Origin: Glandiceps talaboti
Lineage: Eukaryota; Hemichordata; Enteropneusta; Spengelidae
Assembly (NCBI RefSeq): GCF_964340395.1
Contig: NC_135551.1
Span: forward strand, 27,263,380 to 27,327,379
Direction of reading: 5' to 3'
DNA length: 64,000 bases
A model generated the notes under the pieces. The model had not been told where the DNA came from and searched no databases. It saw only the letters and a list, made by a program, of their open reading frames with translations. The first letter of the stretch is position 1; each line of letters begins with the position of its first letter. The position numbers and the translations under genes are program-made. Below are positions 1 to 13,329 of this stretch, piece by piece.

Positions 1-371
1 ACATGATGACACATACAAATGAAAGACCACATGTATGTAGAGAGTGTGGTAAAGGGTTCAGTCACAATGGCAATCTGAAAGAACACATGAGGATACATAC
101 AAATGAAAGACCATTTGTATGTAAAGAGTGTGGTGAAGGGTTTAAACAAAGTAACCATCTAAAGACACACATTAAGTTGATACACACAAATGAAAGACTA
201 TTTGTATGTATAGAGTGTGGTGAAGGGTTTAAACAAAGTAACCATCTAAAGACACACATTAAGTTGATACACACAAATGAAAGACTATTTGTATGTTTAG
301 AGTGTGATAAAGGGTTTAAACAAAGAAACCATCTAAAGGAACACATGATGCTGCATAAAAATGAAAGATGA
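1..371 (+). CDS. C2H2 zinc-finger protein, 3' end (5' end outside window)
   Basis: This is the tail of a tandem C2H2 zinc-finger gene, probably a sequence-specific DNA-binding nuclear protein. The first two bases plus the next codons read as the H-x3-H end of a finger that starts before the window, so the first ATG is not the real start. Four complete fingers follow. Each has C-x2-C, the conserved Phe and Leu, and then H-x3-H or H-x4-H. The linkers are T-N-E-R-P/L instead of the usual T-G-E-K-P. Fingers 2 and 3 are nearly identical, which indicates recent internal duplication. The frame stops at TGA 369-371, directly after the last linker. Because more finger-like sequence continues past the stop, the gene may once have been longer or may be decaying. 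The target and the orthologue cannot be named. Confidence 0.8.
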   Translation, partial: MMTHTNERPHVCRECGKGFSHNGNLKEHMRIHTNERPFVCKECGEGFKQSNHLKTHIKLIHTNERLFVCIECGEGFKQSNHLKTHIKLIHTNERLFVCLECDKGFKQRNHLKEHMMLHKNER

Positions 372-528
372 TATGCATGCATTGAGTGATAGTAAAGGTT
401 TTATTTAGAATCACCATATGAAAACACACTAGACATCACACACAAATGAAACACCACTTGCATGTGCAGAGTCGAGTGTACAGGTCATTCAGAGTTATCA
501 TCTGAAAACACATTTACACACAAATGAC
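372..528 (+). pseudogene. Decayed zinc-finger units downstream of the stop
   Basis: Continuing past the TGA, the DNA still resembles about two more finger units. It keeps H-x-x-M-K-T-H and Y-H-L-K-T-H-like segments and repeated T-N-E/T-N-D linkers, but with stop codons and at least one frameshift. I read this as the eroded 3' end of the finger array. It shows that the array has lost units by point decay and not only by recombination. Confidence 0.6.
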
Positions 529-1034
529 ATTTTTCTGGTTTTGACTTTGGTATATTTGTATAAAGATGAGAGAGCAACTTGACAGTTTATTATTTTAATT
601 GCTCCAAATCAGCCATGTTTAGATTTATGATTCGTATATGAGAGGTGGAACCCCAAACACCATACCTGAAAAAGACAATGCAAAAATGTTATTGATGAGA
701 TAAACAGTGAAACTTACATTTTGTATTAAATATTACAGAAAACAACTCAAATGTAAACTAAATTTATATTTTTTACATTAATCTTTTACAGTAAAGGGAA
801 GGTCCAATCAAATGACGTTGCAATTTCTAATGATAAAATAAATGTGTGACAAGTGATTTGTACCATTTTTAAACTCAATTATCTTTGGTATAGCTTAAAC
901 ATCGGTTCAGAATGATGTGCTATTTGATTTTGATTTGTTTTAAATAAAACTCACTTTTTAACTTGTCATTTGTCTTTGTTAGACGATGACATGTGTGAAC
1001 CTTTTCTTTTATCTGCTGGTTTTATCATTTAAAT
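529..1034. other. Intergenic, no gene seen
   Basis: AT-rich DNA without a coding signal. It could contain the 3' UTR of the zinc-finger gene, but I see no clear canonical poly(A) arrangement that settles this. Confidence 0.4.
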
Positions 1035-1459
1035 TTGAAGAATAAGAATTCCCTTGAAAGAATTGTCACCAGAAGTTCAATAATTATTGGTGTACCACAA
1101 AGGAATGTTTTGTCATTTTACAATAAAAATATCATGAGGAAATCTCGTTCAATTTTAGATACAGACCACATTTTAACGACTGAATTCAATTTCCTTCCAT
1201 CTGGTAGACGTCTTAGATGCCCAGTTTGTCCGGCATAAAAACTCTTTCATACCATCCGCTGTTCGGCTTTCAAACAAAACATTTTAGATGCTCTTTTTGT
1301 AGTGTGAATTGGTTTTTGATGTCCTGTAACCTTTTATCGTGTTTGTTTTTGCTTTGAACTATTGTCTTTTTTTTTCTTTTTTCTTTTCTTTTTGATGTGT
1401 AGGTGTTTGTCTGCCAAACCTAATTGCCCGTTTGGGATAAATAAAGTTATTGAATTGAA
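1035..1459 (+). mobile_element. Truncated 3' end of a non-LTR retrotransposon (LINE, CR1-like)
   Basis: The translation from about 1140 contains the stretch F-N-F-L-P-S-G-R-R-L-R-C-P, which resembles the C-terminus of CR1-like LINE reverse transcriptases. It is followed by a poly-T-rich segment and then by AATAAA plus a short ATTGA-type tail ending near 1459, a common 3' end for such elements. Only the end is present, as expected of a 5'-truncated copy. The family assignment is from remembered motif similarity. Confidence 0.55.
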
Positions 1460-1663
1460 AAGCTCTTGAGGCACACACAAGAAAAGCAGGAAAAGTTTAC
1501 CAATAATGATAACTATAACTTTTAAGAACAAGTAATTTATTTATTTAGTATGATCAAAAGATGCTAATTAACAAGTCTTCATGGAAGATGCACCCTCCTC
1601 CTTTACTTCTATGTGATAATGGTGGCATGATTATAATACTAGTTACGTATCCTCTAATGGTTG

Positions 1664-1677
1664 CCACTTGAGGGCGC
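1664..1677 (+). promoter_or_regulatory. CTCF-like motif
   Basis: CCACTTGAGGGCGC matches the CTCF core CCASYAGRKGGCRS at 13 of 14 positions. It lies between the zinc-finger gene and MTF1. Motif match only; binding is inferred. Confidence 0.35.
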
Positions 1678-2383
1678 TTGGTGGAAAGTTACTCGTCATT
1701 AATAATTAATAAGGTATCCAAAGTAAAACTTGTCAATTAATTGATTGCAAGTTTTTTTTTTGATATTGACTCTGATTTTTTTTAAAAAAAAGAAAAAAAG
1801 TAAAAAGTAAATAAAGAAAATAATAATATTTGTAAACAGATAAACTACCCATTACAAATATATAAATGAATATGCAAATGTCCTTAGCAACAAGACCACG
1901 CCCATGGCAACAGTTAAATGATGACAGATAATACCTATGATAACACCAGCGAAGCAAAGGCAAATGAATAAACATTCCGAAATGCAAATATGCCTACTAA
2001 CAAGACAATGCCCACAGCAACAGTTAAACGATGGTGTATATTGTAGATATAGCACTATGGATGGGTATGTATGGGAATAAATCTTCAAATAATATATGCA
2101 AATATGCCTAACAATAAGACCACAATCATTACAGAAATTAAAGTTTACTTTCAACAGTTGTGCTACAATGCCAATGGTTTTATTCAATTTCAGATATTAT
2201 ACAGCCACTGTACACTGTGTGAATACTTGCGATACCTGTACCAAATTATCGACATGTGTAACACTTTGCCGATATTTGATTTGATGTGAAATATAAATTT
2301 ACTGCAAGGGTGAGGACTGGTTGATATGGCGATTCATTTATTTCACAATATATCAGTCATTTCTGTGTTTATTTATTTATTTT

Positions 2384-2384
<1 letters not shown>
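1678..2384. other. Intergenic AT-rich DNA
   Basis: There are no coding features. A loose phrase containing a cluster like ATGCAAATATGCCTA and AACAAGACCACGCCC recurs near 1870, 1985 and 2097 with a spacing of about 110 bp. This suggests a degraded three-copy tandem repeat. Confidence 0.4.
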
Positions 2385-2420
<36 letters not shown>

Positions 2421-2454
2421 TTGTTTGTTTGTTTGTTTGTTTGTTTGTTTGTTT
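2385..2454. repeat. Compound microsatellite (CTGT)n(GTTT)n
   Basis: A clean tetranucleotide tract switches from CTGT to GTTT units. It creates spurious reading frames of repeated C-L-S-V. Confidence 0.95.
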
Positions 2455-2540
2455 GAAAAAAGTGTAACTTTAGGAAACGGGAGTAGTTGTTTTTCTATGA
2501 GTATTTATTGTATTAATAGTAACCAGATTTAAACTGAGTG

Positions 2541-3427
2541 CCTCCCGTAAGGGAATCACTAATTATGCAAATAACTCATTAAACTCAAAAAACTATGGTA
2601 ACAGGCTATGGTTTTTGGACAAGTGTGCTTTCTTAGGTTAATGTATGTAAGAGTGTATGATACTACTTAATGCAGTCTTAAGATATACCCTAATTACCGA
2701 AAATCATTAATTATGCAAATTATTCATTAACAAGGTACATCAACTAACTTTATAGGATATACACAATTTGTTATGGTTAATGTATGTACTGAATTGTATT
2801 GAAATTGAAGCATGCAGTCGTAAAATATATCCTAATTACCAAGAATCATTAATTAGCAATTATTCATTAACACTGAAAGGTACACCAACAAACTTTACAG
2901 GACATATGCGATTGTTATGGTTAACGTGTGTACTGAATTATATTGGAATTGAAGTATGTATTCTTAAGATATAGCCTAATTACCGAAAATCATTAATTAT
3001 GCAAATTATTCATTAACACTGTATGGTGCATCAACAACTTGATAGGACATATGTGTTTTCTTTTGGTTAATGTATGTACTAAATTATGTTGAATTTGAAG
3101 TATTTATTCTTAAGATATAGCCTAATTACCAAAAATAATTGATTATGCAAATTATTCATTAATGCTCTAAGATACATCAACGAATTTTATAGGACAAATG
3201 TATGTTGTTATGTTTAACGAATATAATAAATTATATTGAAATTGAAGTATGCAGTCTTAAGATATTGCGTAATTAGTTGATTTCGTTAATATGCAAATTT
3301 CTTTAATTAAACATCAACAGATCTGTCTCAAAACCTAATCAAGATTATATATTCCAAATTCCATTACAATTGAGCCAGCCGATTTTTAGAAAATGATGAC
3401 ACAGACAGACAGACAGGCAGACAGACA

Positions 3428-3465
<38 letters not shown>

Positions 3466-3501
3466 TTCCCCTTTTAATATCTCCCGTACCCTTACGGGAG
3501 G
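2541..3501. mobile_element. Non-autonomous DNA element with 13-bp inverted ends carrying about 146-bp tandem repeats
   Basis: The left end CCTCCCGTAAGGG (2541-2553) and the right end CCCTTACGGGAGG (3489-3501) are perfect inverted repeats. The right end is itself a hairpin (8-bp arms at 3481-3488 and 3493-3500 around CCCT). Inside, a unit containing TTATGCAAATTATTCATTAA recurs with anchors at 2574, 2722, 2862, 3008, 3154 and about 3300, giving spacings of 140-148 bp. A (CAGA)n(CA)n tract at about 3403-3460 precedes the right end. There is no transposase and no convincing target duplication. Confidence 0.7.
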
Positions 3502-4563
3502 TAAAAATACCTTTAGGAATGAAAATGAGAACCATCTAGGTGAATGAATTGAACCGTTTATTACATGTCATTCCTTGATATCAATGTTTCAAGGTGGGAT
3601 ATAATCTGCAGCTTTTCATCCTGCCAGTGAGTACATCTTCATCTCCAGAAACTTATCACCTCAGTGAAATAGAAGTAGAAATATCAGAAGTACTATGACT
3701 ATTGTTTTTAAAATATACAGAAACTGGCTAGAATCTGTTTCCTTGTCGTGAATAGCATAGATGGTCAGTCACATTAATTGTAAGACATGAAAATTTAATA
3801 ACACCATTAATTAATTCAATGGAAGTAGAGGTGAATTTAATCCTTATGGCCATGCTCTATTTAGTGCCAAACATATGATCCGTGGAACAAAGTCTTCTGA
3901 CTTCACTGCGTTGTCCATGCACAGAATTTTAGTACAGTTGTGTTTTTTTTTTATATTGTATTATTTAACTTTAACTGTGCCGAATAAAACACACAAACAA
4001 AGAAATCACGAATGTCCCACTGTAAAAAGCAGTCGCTGGTGGCGCTCCACACCTTCCAATCGCTTTGTTGTGTCATGTACCGGGGGGGGGGGCGTACATG
4101 TACACTTGTAAACCTAATATCTATTCTTATTTTCAAGGTAAATCTCAGTTTTTGCATCACCAAAAGTGTGCGCATAAGCCACGAAATAACATAAAATTAC
4201 GCTTCATGGTTTTGTTGAGGACCGACTGCAGCATGTCTGGAAGCAATAAAATCACCAGAGAAATCACGGCGATCACGATACCATGACATCATGATTACAT
4301 TATGTAAATTTACTCAGCCCGATGAGGTACCAAACGATTGTACTCTTTCTGACCTGTACATTCGATGTATTTGCAAATATGTATCTTATGGTAAATTCAG
4401 TCATTTGAATCAACCGAAAGTTCAATTTTACATAAAGGGCACATTTTCTGTATCATGAAAGTATTATATAGTTGGCTTGTGCCGCAATATTTGTAATGAA
4501 AAACACTATATCACGACTACATTTTACGCACTACTTTCAGTGACAGAAATATTTTCGATCAAA
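3502..4563. other. Upstream flank of MTF1
   Basis: This should contain the MTF1 promoter and 5' UTR. It includes a G10 run at 4081-4090. I see no convincing TATA box or metal-response element core (TGCRCNC) close to the start, and no upstream coding exon. Confidence 0.4.
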
Positions 4564-7500
4564 ATGGCGGAAGTCAAGCAGGAGGACTGCTCAGACAACG
4601 AAATAGAAGAAAATCAATTAGTTGAGGAAGAAGAAAACCATCGAGATGAAGATTTAGATGAAGACGAAGGTGACGAAAGCAACGATGCTTTCGTTAATAC
4701 GACGTACGACCAGACGGCAATTTTCATCGAAGGCGGTGGAAATAGCCAGAAATGTGGCTCGGGTGAATCGTTAATGGCGGACAGTGAATCGGGTGGTGTT
4801 TTAGTCAGTGCGGAGAGTGGTGCTTATATACACCATACGATCTCGCCCAATCAAATCCACATGCACATTAATCCAGGAGACAATTTTATGCCTGATGATA
4901 TCGGTGGAGCCACACTAACCTTGGAAACAAGTGACCCCGATACCAAAACAAAGGAGGTGAAACGGTACAAGTGTAGTTATGAAAGCTGTACAAGAACTTA
5001 TAGCACTGCGGGCAATTTAAAAACACACCAAAAAACTCACAAGGGAGAATACAGTTTTACGTGTACTCAAACAGGCTGTGGAAAGGCCTTTCTTACGTCT
5101 TATAGTCTGAAAATACATGTGCGGGTACATACGAACGAGAAACCCTTTTCGTGTGACATGCAAGGGTGTGAAAAATCTTACAATACGCTATACAGGTAAG
5201 GCATGTACGGGTGGGCTATAAAGAATTCGTTTTGATCACGTTTCCACTGTCAGCATGTTTTAAAACAATATGTCACTTTAACAGTGTCCACTTATTGCAG
5301 ATGATACAAATCAGGTTTATGCTAGGGAGTCTCACCCTATTCTTTTCTTTAACTCAGACTCCTTAGCTTGAATACTTTGTATTATTGTGCAGTTGATCCA
5401 CTGTTTTACACTCTTGCCTTTATTATAAGTTTGATAATAGGCATGTGGTACTTCTTGAACGTAACTGCTTCCATTATTGTGGTAATGAGACAGTACACCT
5501 GCAGTGTGTTCCACGGGTCTTAGCACTATAGCAATAGTTTGGTTCTGTGTACCTTCCCATACACTACATGTACAAAATGTAATCAGCAAGGTAGTTATCA
5601 GCTTCAGTTACAACAAACTACATGTGAACTGACTGCAGTAAAGGTGGCGGTTTTCCCCTCAGTCTCGATCCTCCACTCGGAACTGCTACAGAGTCCATAA
5701 TGTAAAGTTTCAATCTAAACTCAAGTGACAGATCATGTGAATTTTTGTTGAGAATAACACTTACTTCTCAAAAAATTAAGGATATATAAAAAGCTAGCTA
5801 CATATGATTCCTGTGAGGTCATCATCTTGAAAAACAACCAAGTGATCTAAATCTTGATTTGACACATAAGTGAATACAATAACCAACCACATATATACAA
5901 TATGTATTCATTGCTGGTAATGTTGTTTCTTTAAAAAAGAAACAAGTGTTAAACTTAAATAAAGACCCATTTTGAAAAAGATTAAACATTAGGTGTGAAA
6001 AACAGTTATCTGACAAAAGCTATAGAAAAAGTTGGCCAAGCACAAAAGAATTATTGTATGTACTCCTCATGGCTCCACTGATAAGATAACACTAATGCGA
6101 GAATGTGAGATTGAAACCCTCACCTTTAACTGAAGTAGAGCTAATTGTCACATGCTATTTGAAGAAATCAAACCTTGTATTCAAGTATACCGTCAGTTAA
6201 TTTAGAGTACAAGACTTTTATTACATGGGACTTGTTTACTGTTACTGACCTTTTTGACTCTAGCAGTTTTTATCGTTTTTATAGTGTTCAGCTCTGATGA
6301 ACTTTTAGGGTATATGGAGCTTTACAAGTGCTATTATTATTATTATTATTACATGTACTTAAATGTGAAGGAAATCCATATATGCTATCAAAACACTAGA
6401 CGATGTTTTAAATGTCATCAAAGACTTTCATCAACATTAAGGGACGATTGCACAATGTTGCACAAGGTCAATAAACAAACACCCTTCATTTAGGTCAAAA
6501 CCCCCTCCCGTAAATGAACATTCACATCATGCGACATCACACGTTTTATATGATGTAAACCATGATGAAAACTAGTGGTCACACCACTTTGAGCAATGCA
6601 ATGTAAAACCATGACGATAAACACATTAAATGCTACCAGAAACCAGCACCATATCTCACATTAGAAGTAAATTTTTATCAATTTATCATCTCAGTAGTAA
6701 ATACAAAAGCTGTAATCATTGAAGGAGTTAACATTTTCAGTCGAAATTTGGTTCGAAGTGTGAAAATGAAGTTCAGCAATCGCATTGACGTCAGACCCCC
6801 TCCACCGTCCCCCTCCCCCTAAACGAACCAATTTTGCTTATTGAGTTTGTGACATTGTGCAGTCATCCCTTACATTGTTCTTGAAAAGTTCACTCACCGT
6901 GTACGTAAGTATTTTCACTCAAGTACATGTAACAAAGATTATAAACTCAGTTTGTGAGTAAATTTGTATTGTACTGGAGGAAGAAGAAGGCTAAAACCTT
7001 TTTCATTTTTTCAACAGACTTAAAGCACATAAGAGACTACATTCTGGGCAAACATTCAACTGTGATTCCGATGGCTGTACTAAATATTTTACAACTCTAA
7101 GTGATCTTCGTAAACATGTAAGAACACATACAGGAGAAAAACCATATAGGTGAGTATGTGCTAAGATGTAGTGTTATAGTGAAAATATGTAAATAGAGAG
7201 AATGGCCATGTAAAGTAAGTGTTTGGTAAGTAAAGGAAATACACCAAGGCACTGTTAGTGCCAAGTTGCATTTTCTACTCACACCATGTACCATGTACCA
7301 CAATCTGATTAAAATCTGATGTTAGATAGGCTGGTTTTCCTGTGTTTACCTTTATTCCATCGTTATTGCGTCTTTTACGTTAGTTTTTTTTTTCCTAACG
7401 TAAAAGACGCAATAACGATGGAATAAATGTAAATACAGGAAAACCAGCCTATCTAACATCAGATTTTAATCAGATTGCATGTACCATGGCTCCTTTTGTG

Positions 7501-10500
7501 GTGACATTATGATATTTGTTATACAACCTCATGTCCTGTTTTCAGATATACACTGAACATTCACATTGAAACTAGTTCACAGTAGTCACAATGTGGTATG
7601 TATTTGATTTGGTACATGTTATACAGAAAATGTGCAAATGTGGAACTTTTGGGAAAATCCTGAATTTCATACTAAGATATAAATGCTGAGTCATTGTATT
7701 TCACAGTGGTTTACCTTTAGAAGAGTTGTCAAGACATGTCAAAAGTTAGCAAAGGAACTAATGCTGATATTATTTTATTCCAATTTTGCTCCCATGTACA
7801 AAGTTTAAAAAGCAGTAAATATATTACGTGTAGAAGTAATAAATCATTTGCAATTTACAAAGGACTAGTCACTGATTCCCTAAATTTGACCTTTGACCCA
7901 TATTAAACTTGAGCGGGAATGGAGTGATTGTTGTGTTGTTAGGTATGGTTACCTTACTACTGTAGTATTTATATACTGATTCTCATTGTCAAATATTTGA
8001 GTGGTACAATTTTTCTTTATTTTTAATTCTCTGATCAAAAAGAAATGAAAACGAAACCTGCACAGAATTTAATACAGTGAATTTCATGGCAATATCTCCA
8101 ACATCTCAAACACTGTTCTTTAGAATTGCAAGTTAAACTCTATCCCTAATGTAATTACACCATCCCAATTCAATAAAGAGAGTTATATTATAATATTATG
8201 TTCATGGCCTACAGGTTCCTATTTTCAAGTGAAAATTCCTACTCTTGAAGAGTTTTAAAAACTTTGAAGTAAATCTGTGATAACAACCCATTGTTGTACA
8301 TCCCTAACAATACCTATGAGATGTCAGAGAAAATTTAGGATATTGTTTTTTTTTGACTGCATAAATTTTCATTTGAAATTTTTAACCATTTTGCTATATT
8401 GAGAAGGGGGATATTTATTTGTAAATAGATAAATAAATTAATTATGAAGATCATTAAAAATGTAACAAGTTATTCTATTTTTGTGTCTCTTACCTCTGTC
8501 AAATTATGATAATGTCTTTAATCGTATATTTGAAATTCCAGCAGGGAATATGATATCATTAATTCATACTGGGAAAGAATTAATATGTGTGCCCTACAAT
8601 ATTCCCTTAGTCATGTTTATTTTTGTCCATTTGATATTACAGTAATGAACATGTTGATGTACACATAATAGTCTATATTTGACATGTGGAGATGCTGGTA
8701 TTTGACATAGAGTTCAATAGTTCAAACAGATAGGGTTGTTTTACATGATATGCACTCACAGACACTTTACTTTACTCATTGTAATGGAATTTGTCTGTAG
8801 TGTAGTCAATTGGAAGACTGTTCACTGTTTGATTAACATAGAATCTTTACTGACCTGTTAGATGATAGTATGTTATACAAGACGTCATGACAGAATGCCT
8901 TGTTGTCAGTATGGATTATGGGTTGGTATATGATAGCATACCTTGTAGTAGCAAGGATTGTTGGTGGATACATGATAGGATGAATGCCTTGTAGTCGACA
9001 TGAGTTGTGAGTGGATACATGATAGAATGAATGCCTTGTCTGTATGGATTGAGGGTGGATACATGATAGAATGAATGCCTTGTTAGGATTGTGGGTGGAT
9101 ACATGCTAGAATGAATGTCTTGCAGTCAACCAGGTTTGTGGGTGGATACATGATAGAATGAATGCCTTGTAGCCAGCAAGGATTGTGGGTGAATACATGA
9201 TAGAATGAATGCCCTGTAATCCACAAGGATTGTGGGTGGATACATGATAGAATGAATGCCTTGTAGCCAGCAAGGATTGTGGGTGGATACATGCTAGAAT
9301 GAATGCCTTGCAGTCAACCAGGTTTGAGGGTGGATACATGATAGAATGAATGCCTTGTAGCCAGCAAGGATTGTGGGTGAGTACATGATAGAATGAATGC
9401 CCTGTAATCCACAAGGATTGTGGGTGGATACTTGATAGAATGAATGCCTTGTCTGTACATGTATGGATTGTGGGTGGATAAGAGGACATGATAGAATTCC
9501 TTGTCAGCATGGTTTATGGGAGTGGGGGATACATGATTGATAAAATGCCTTGTAGCCAGCAACTGGACTACTGAATGCCATGTAGTCAGCAAGGATTATA
9601 CAGGTCAAAATGTAATACCTTGTTGTTATTTAAACTGAAAAATTCACAATGGATTAGGATTGAATTTGAGTATGAAAAACAGTTGTCAGGCCAGGGCTAT
9701 AGACAAAGGTGGTACCGAACAAAAGAATAATTCTACCAAAGTCTCATGGCTTGACTGACTAAGTAACAGTAGTATTAAACAATCATCAGATATAGGTATA
9801 TATGTATGTATGAACAGTGTTTCCGCTGCCTGCTCGCCAAATCGCAAAATGCGAATAAAATCTGCATTTGGCGAGAATATTTTTGATACAATTAGCCAAA
9901 CTTGCGAAGCCAATTTAGAATAGAACACTAGAAAATGTATGCCTAAAGCTTGTCATTTCTTTGTCGCAACGTGGAATATCCGTAATTTAAACTACATTGT
10001 ATTACATTTAGAAGGAAGTGTACACATTGTGCGTTCCTCGAAAGTTAAATAAACCATAAAATTGTTACATCAGCAATGCAAATAACGTCCGATTGTTCCC
10101 GTTCCATTGTGTAAAACTTTCAGCATCTGATCATGCGATCTATGCTTGTAAAATTTGATCAAGTAGTTCATCACATGCAAGGGGCGATTAAAAGATGAGT
10201 TGTCTTTATTACCGGGCCCTTCCACTATGCAGAAGAAATGTTAACTCATAATACATGAAGATAATCGTTTATTCTTGAACGATACACTATAAATAACGTG
10301 CGAACCAGACGAAGAGCATGTGTTCGATCTAGTAACAAAGCTCAAAAAGAAAAGGTTTCAGTTTTAGTGAGAATGAAATGGTGATGTGGCAGTTTGAATT
10401 TATCTAAGTGAAGTTTTCAGCATAGACTGTCAAATGATGTGGTTCATTTGATCATCCCTTCACTCGTGAGGGAAGATGCTTCGCCGCAATGGCAGTTCTA

Positions 10501-13287
10501 TCGATGGAAATCCTTTCGCACCATGTCTGTTAATAAGTAACCAATCACGTGGACAAGTAATTATAACATCGCGTAGTTTCTAAACTACCCAAGACGTGCT
10601 CTCCACATCAGGAAATGGTCATGGGGCACATGAAACTGTTAAAATGTTATGCATACGATGGGTCATATTCAAATTTCACAGGTCGCACTGAGATTTAGAA
10701 AATAGTTACAATGAGAACTGATTAAAACCTTGATGTTCGGTCCTACAACTTTGAAGCAAAGATGAGAACCATACGTTTGCCAACATGACATGAAAAATGT
10801 ATGTAAATAAACCAAGTAAAAACATACAAGTTTGGGTGATTGTCTTTATTTATATTGGTTCATTTTTATCGCAAAAGTTTGGCTAATTGAAAGTCTGGTT
10901 TGGCTAATAAATTTTGAGGCAAATTAGCCAAATTGCTAGTAAATTTTTTGACCCAGAGGAAACACTGTATGAACCTAGGATTTAATAATTTGCCCAGCCC
11001 ATTTCAGATTAGGAATAAATTAAAGTAAAAAATTGAATTTCCTGGCAGAGCTACATGTTAGTTGTGAACAAAATACTGATGCTGTGTATAGAGCCTTATG
11101 GTTCCACAATAGCATTGTACAATACATATATGCCTAAGGCCATCTATTGTGTTCAGACCTAACCTCCATGTTATGTCACTTCATGGGATTTCGGGTCTGG
11201 TGGTTACATTGAAAGATGCATAATATGTTGTGTGTATACATGTATATTTCAGGTCTGGTGATTATATTGAAAGGTGCATAATATGTATATGTGCATGTGA
11301 TTCTGTAAGGTAGAGATAATGGGTTGTTTTAGTTCAGTTGGAATTTATTTAGAGAAAATGTAAGTCTAGGCCCAATGGCTTGAACCTTGAAATAGTATCT
11401 ACCCAATTGTTTTGCATGTTTATAAACCTGACAATTTGAGTATCTTAGCTGTATGATGACATTATTGCAATCTTGATTCTGGTACTCAGTATATCCAAGA
11501 TGGCTGCCAAGAGAGGTGTTTTCTGATCACGTTTAACATGAATATCACGACGTTTAACGTGAATATCATGACGTTTAACCTGTCATCCCATATCAGAAGT
11601 GATATTTTGTGATAAACGTCACCAAGAGCAATTGATCTGGGCATAGGTATACGATAAATGACAGTATAGACTTATATTGCAATAATACATGGACATTTTC
11701 TCTCAGCAATTTAAATTGTGTTATCTATTCTAGACTGTGAACACAAATAGATTCTTGAACCTAATCAAAGGATTTGCTTCAGTGAACTTGTCAACAAAAC
11801 ATCATCAGCCAGCAAATAAAAGTCTCTGTATCTCCTACCAAACACCTATTATCTGAAACTTTGTAACGCCATATAGTTAAACGGACTGTTGGTGTTACAG
11901 AAGAGTGAGTTTAATTTTGTCTAACAATGTCCCTTTCTGCTCAAACAGACAATTCAAATTACCTGTCTGAGTACAGTTGTGGGTTAAAGGTCACTGAGGG
12001 TCAGAGGTCACAGTGATATAAGCAAACCTTGTTTCTAGAACGGGGTCAAATCTCAATTCTCTGCTAATGTCAACTGATCTGTGTTCAAAGATAATCAAGA
12101 GATTATTTCACTAATTAAATACTGTAGTCATATTTATTTTTGTGTATGAAAAATTTGGCAGAATGGCATTTTAGGATGTGTCAGGCACACTTTAAGATTT
12201 ATTTGTCAGACAGTGCAAGGGGAAAGAAGACACTACATGTACTTGTAATTAACTTATCCAGTCAGTCACCATATTCTTTGCTTCTGTTGTTGACACCTTT
12301 CACAACAGCTGAGTATAGAAATATGACAATGTCATGCCAGTTCAGATGACAGTAGAGGAGGCGATCAGTATAAAAACGTAAATATGTACCACGAAGGTCA
12401 AATCAGGCTAAATAAGGAAGGTAAGATAGTAATGAACGATTAGCCGACATCTACATCGGATTTTAATCAGATTGAGTCTTTGTCATTACATAACTGATAT
12501 CATGCAATGTACAAATAGATATCAAGATAAGACTGTTACCACAACGAGTCTTTGATCAGTACTGTACTATTGGGTCATATTTAGTTCAAAGTATAGCAAA
12601 CCAGTCTCTAAATTGTAAGATATGTAAAGTTGTTCAGCTCACTGGCTGATAGGTTGGCATTGTATATTGTAGACTGAACAGTAAGTTGACCTTGAATGAC
12701 CTCGTTCTTTTCAAAACATGTACAAAAACCATTATAAAACAGGCCGCTTAATGGTATACCGGCATATAACAGCTCACCTATTTTAAATAAATACAATACT
12801 GTGCATATGCAGACATAAACTGCTCTGTTATTTAAATACAAGTCAGTCAGTGTCCTTGGGTCTCCCATAATGCAAATTTATTTCTATTCAGGAAAACATA
12901 TGGTGATCCAAAATTGTATGATGTATGCAAATGAAGATATGTGTGTACTTGCATGTGTGTACATGTATACGTATGTATGTATGTACAATGTATGTGTGTA
13001 TATGTGTGTGTGTGTATGTATGTATGTGTGTGTCTATGTATGTGCATATGTACGTATGTACGTATGTATATGTGTATGTGTGTATTAGACTGTCAACAGT
13101 TGCTCACGACTAAACTTAAGTCGTGTGTGCGTGTGTGCGTCGCTGTGCTCCAATCCGGCGCAATACTACTATAATTGCATACTGATATCGAGGGCCGTCG
13201 GAGCGTGGCGACGACTTAAGTTTAGATAAAACGTAGAAAAAAAAGGTGCAAGCGACTGTCCACAGTCTATGTGTGTACATTTGTATA

Positions 13288-13329
<42 letters not shown>

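Noticed and set aside
2326-2532. Reading frame of repeated Cys-Leu-Ser-Val (also at 22439-22830 and 50105-50389)
   Set aside because: Produced by (CTGT)n microsatellites; no unique protein sequence around them.
4477-4563. N-terminal extension of MTF1 upstream of 4564
   Set aside because: The open frame upstream begins at a TTG, not an ATG. The ATG at 4564 has the best start context and begins an acidic N-terminus as in the family.
8916-9592. Several overlapping minus-strand frames with a repeated H-S-F-Y-H-V-like phrase
   Set aside because: They come from a 47-bp tandem repeat, whose length is not a multiple of three, so the phrase rotates through all frames. No start or splice context.
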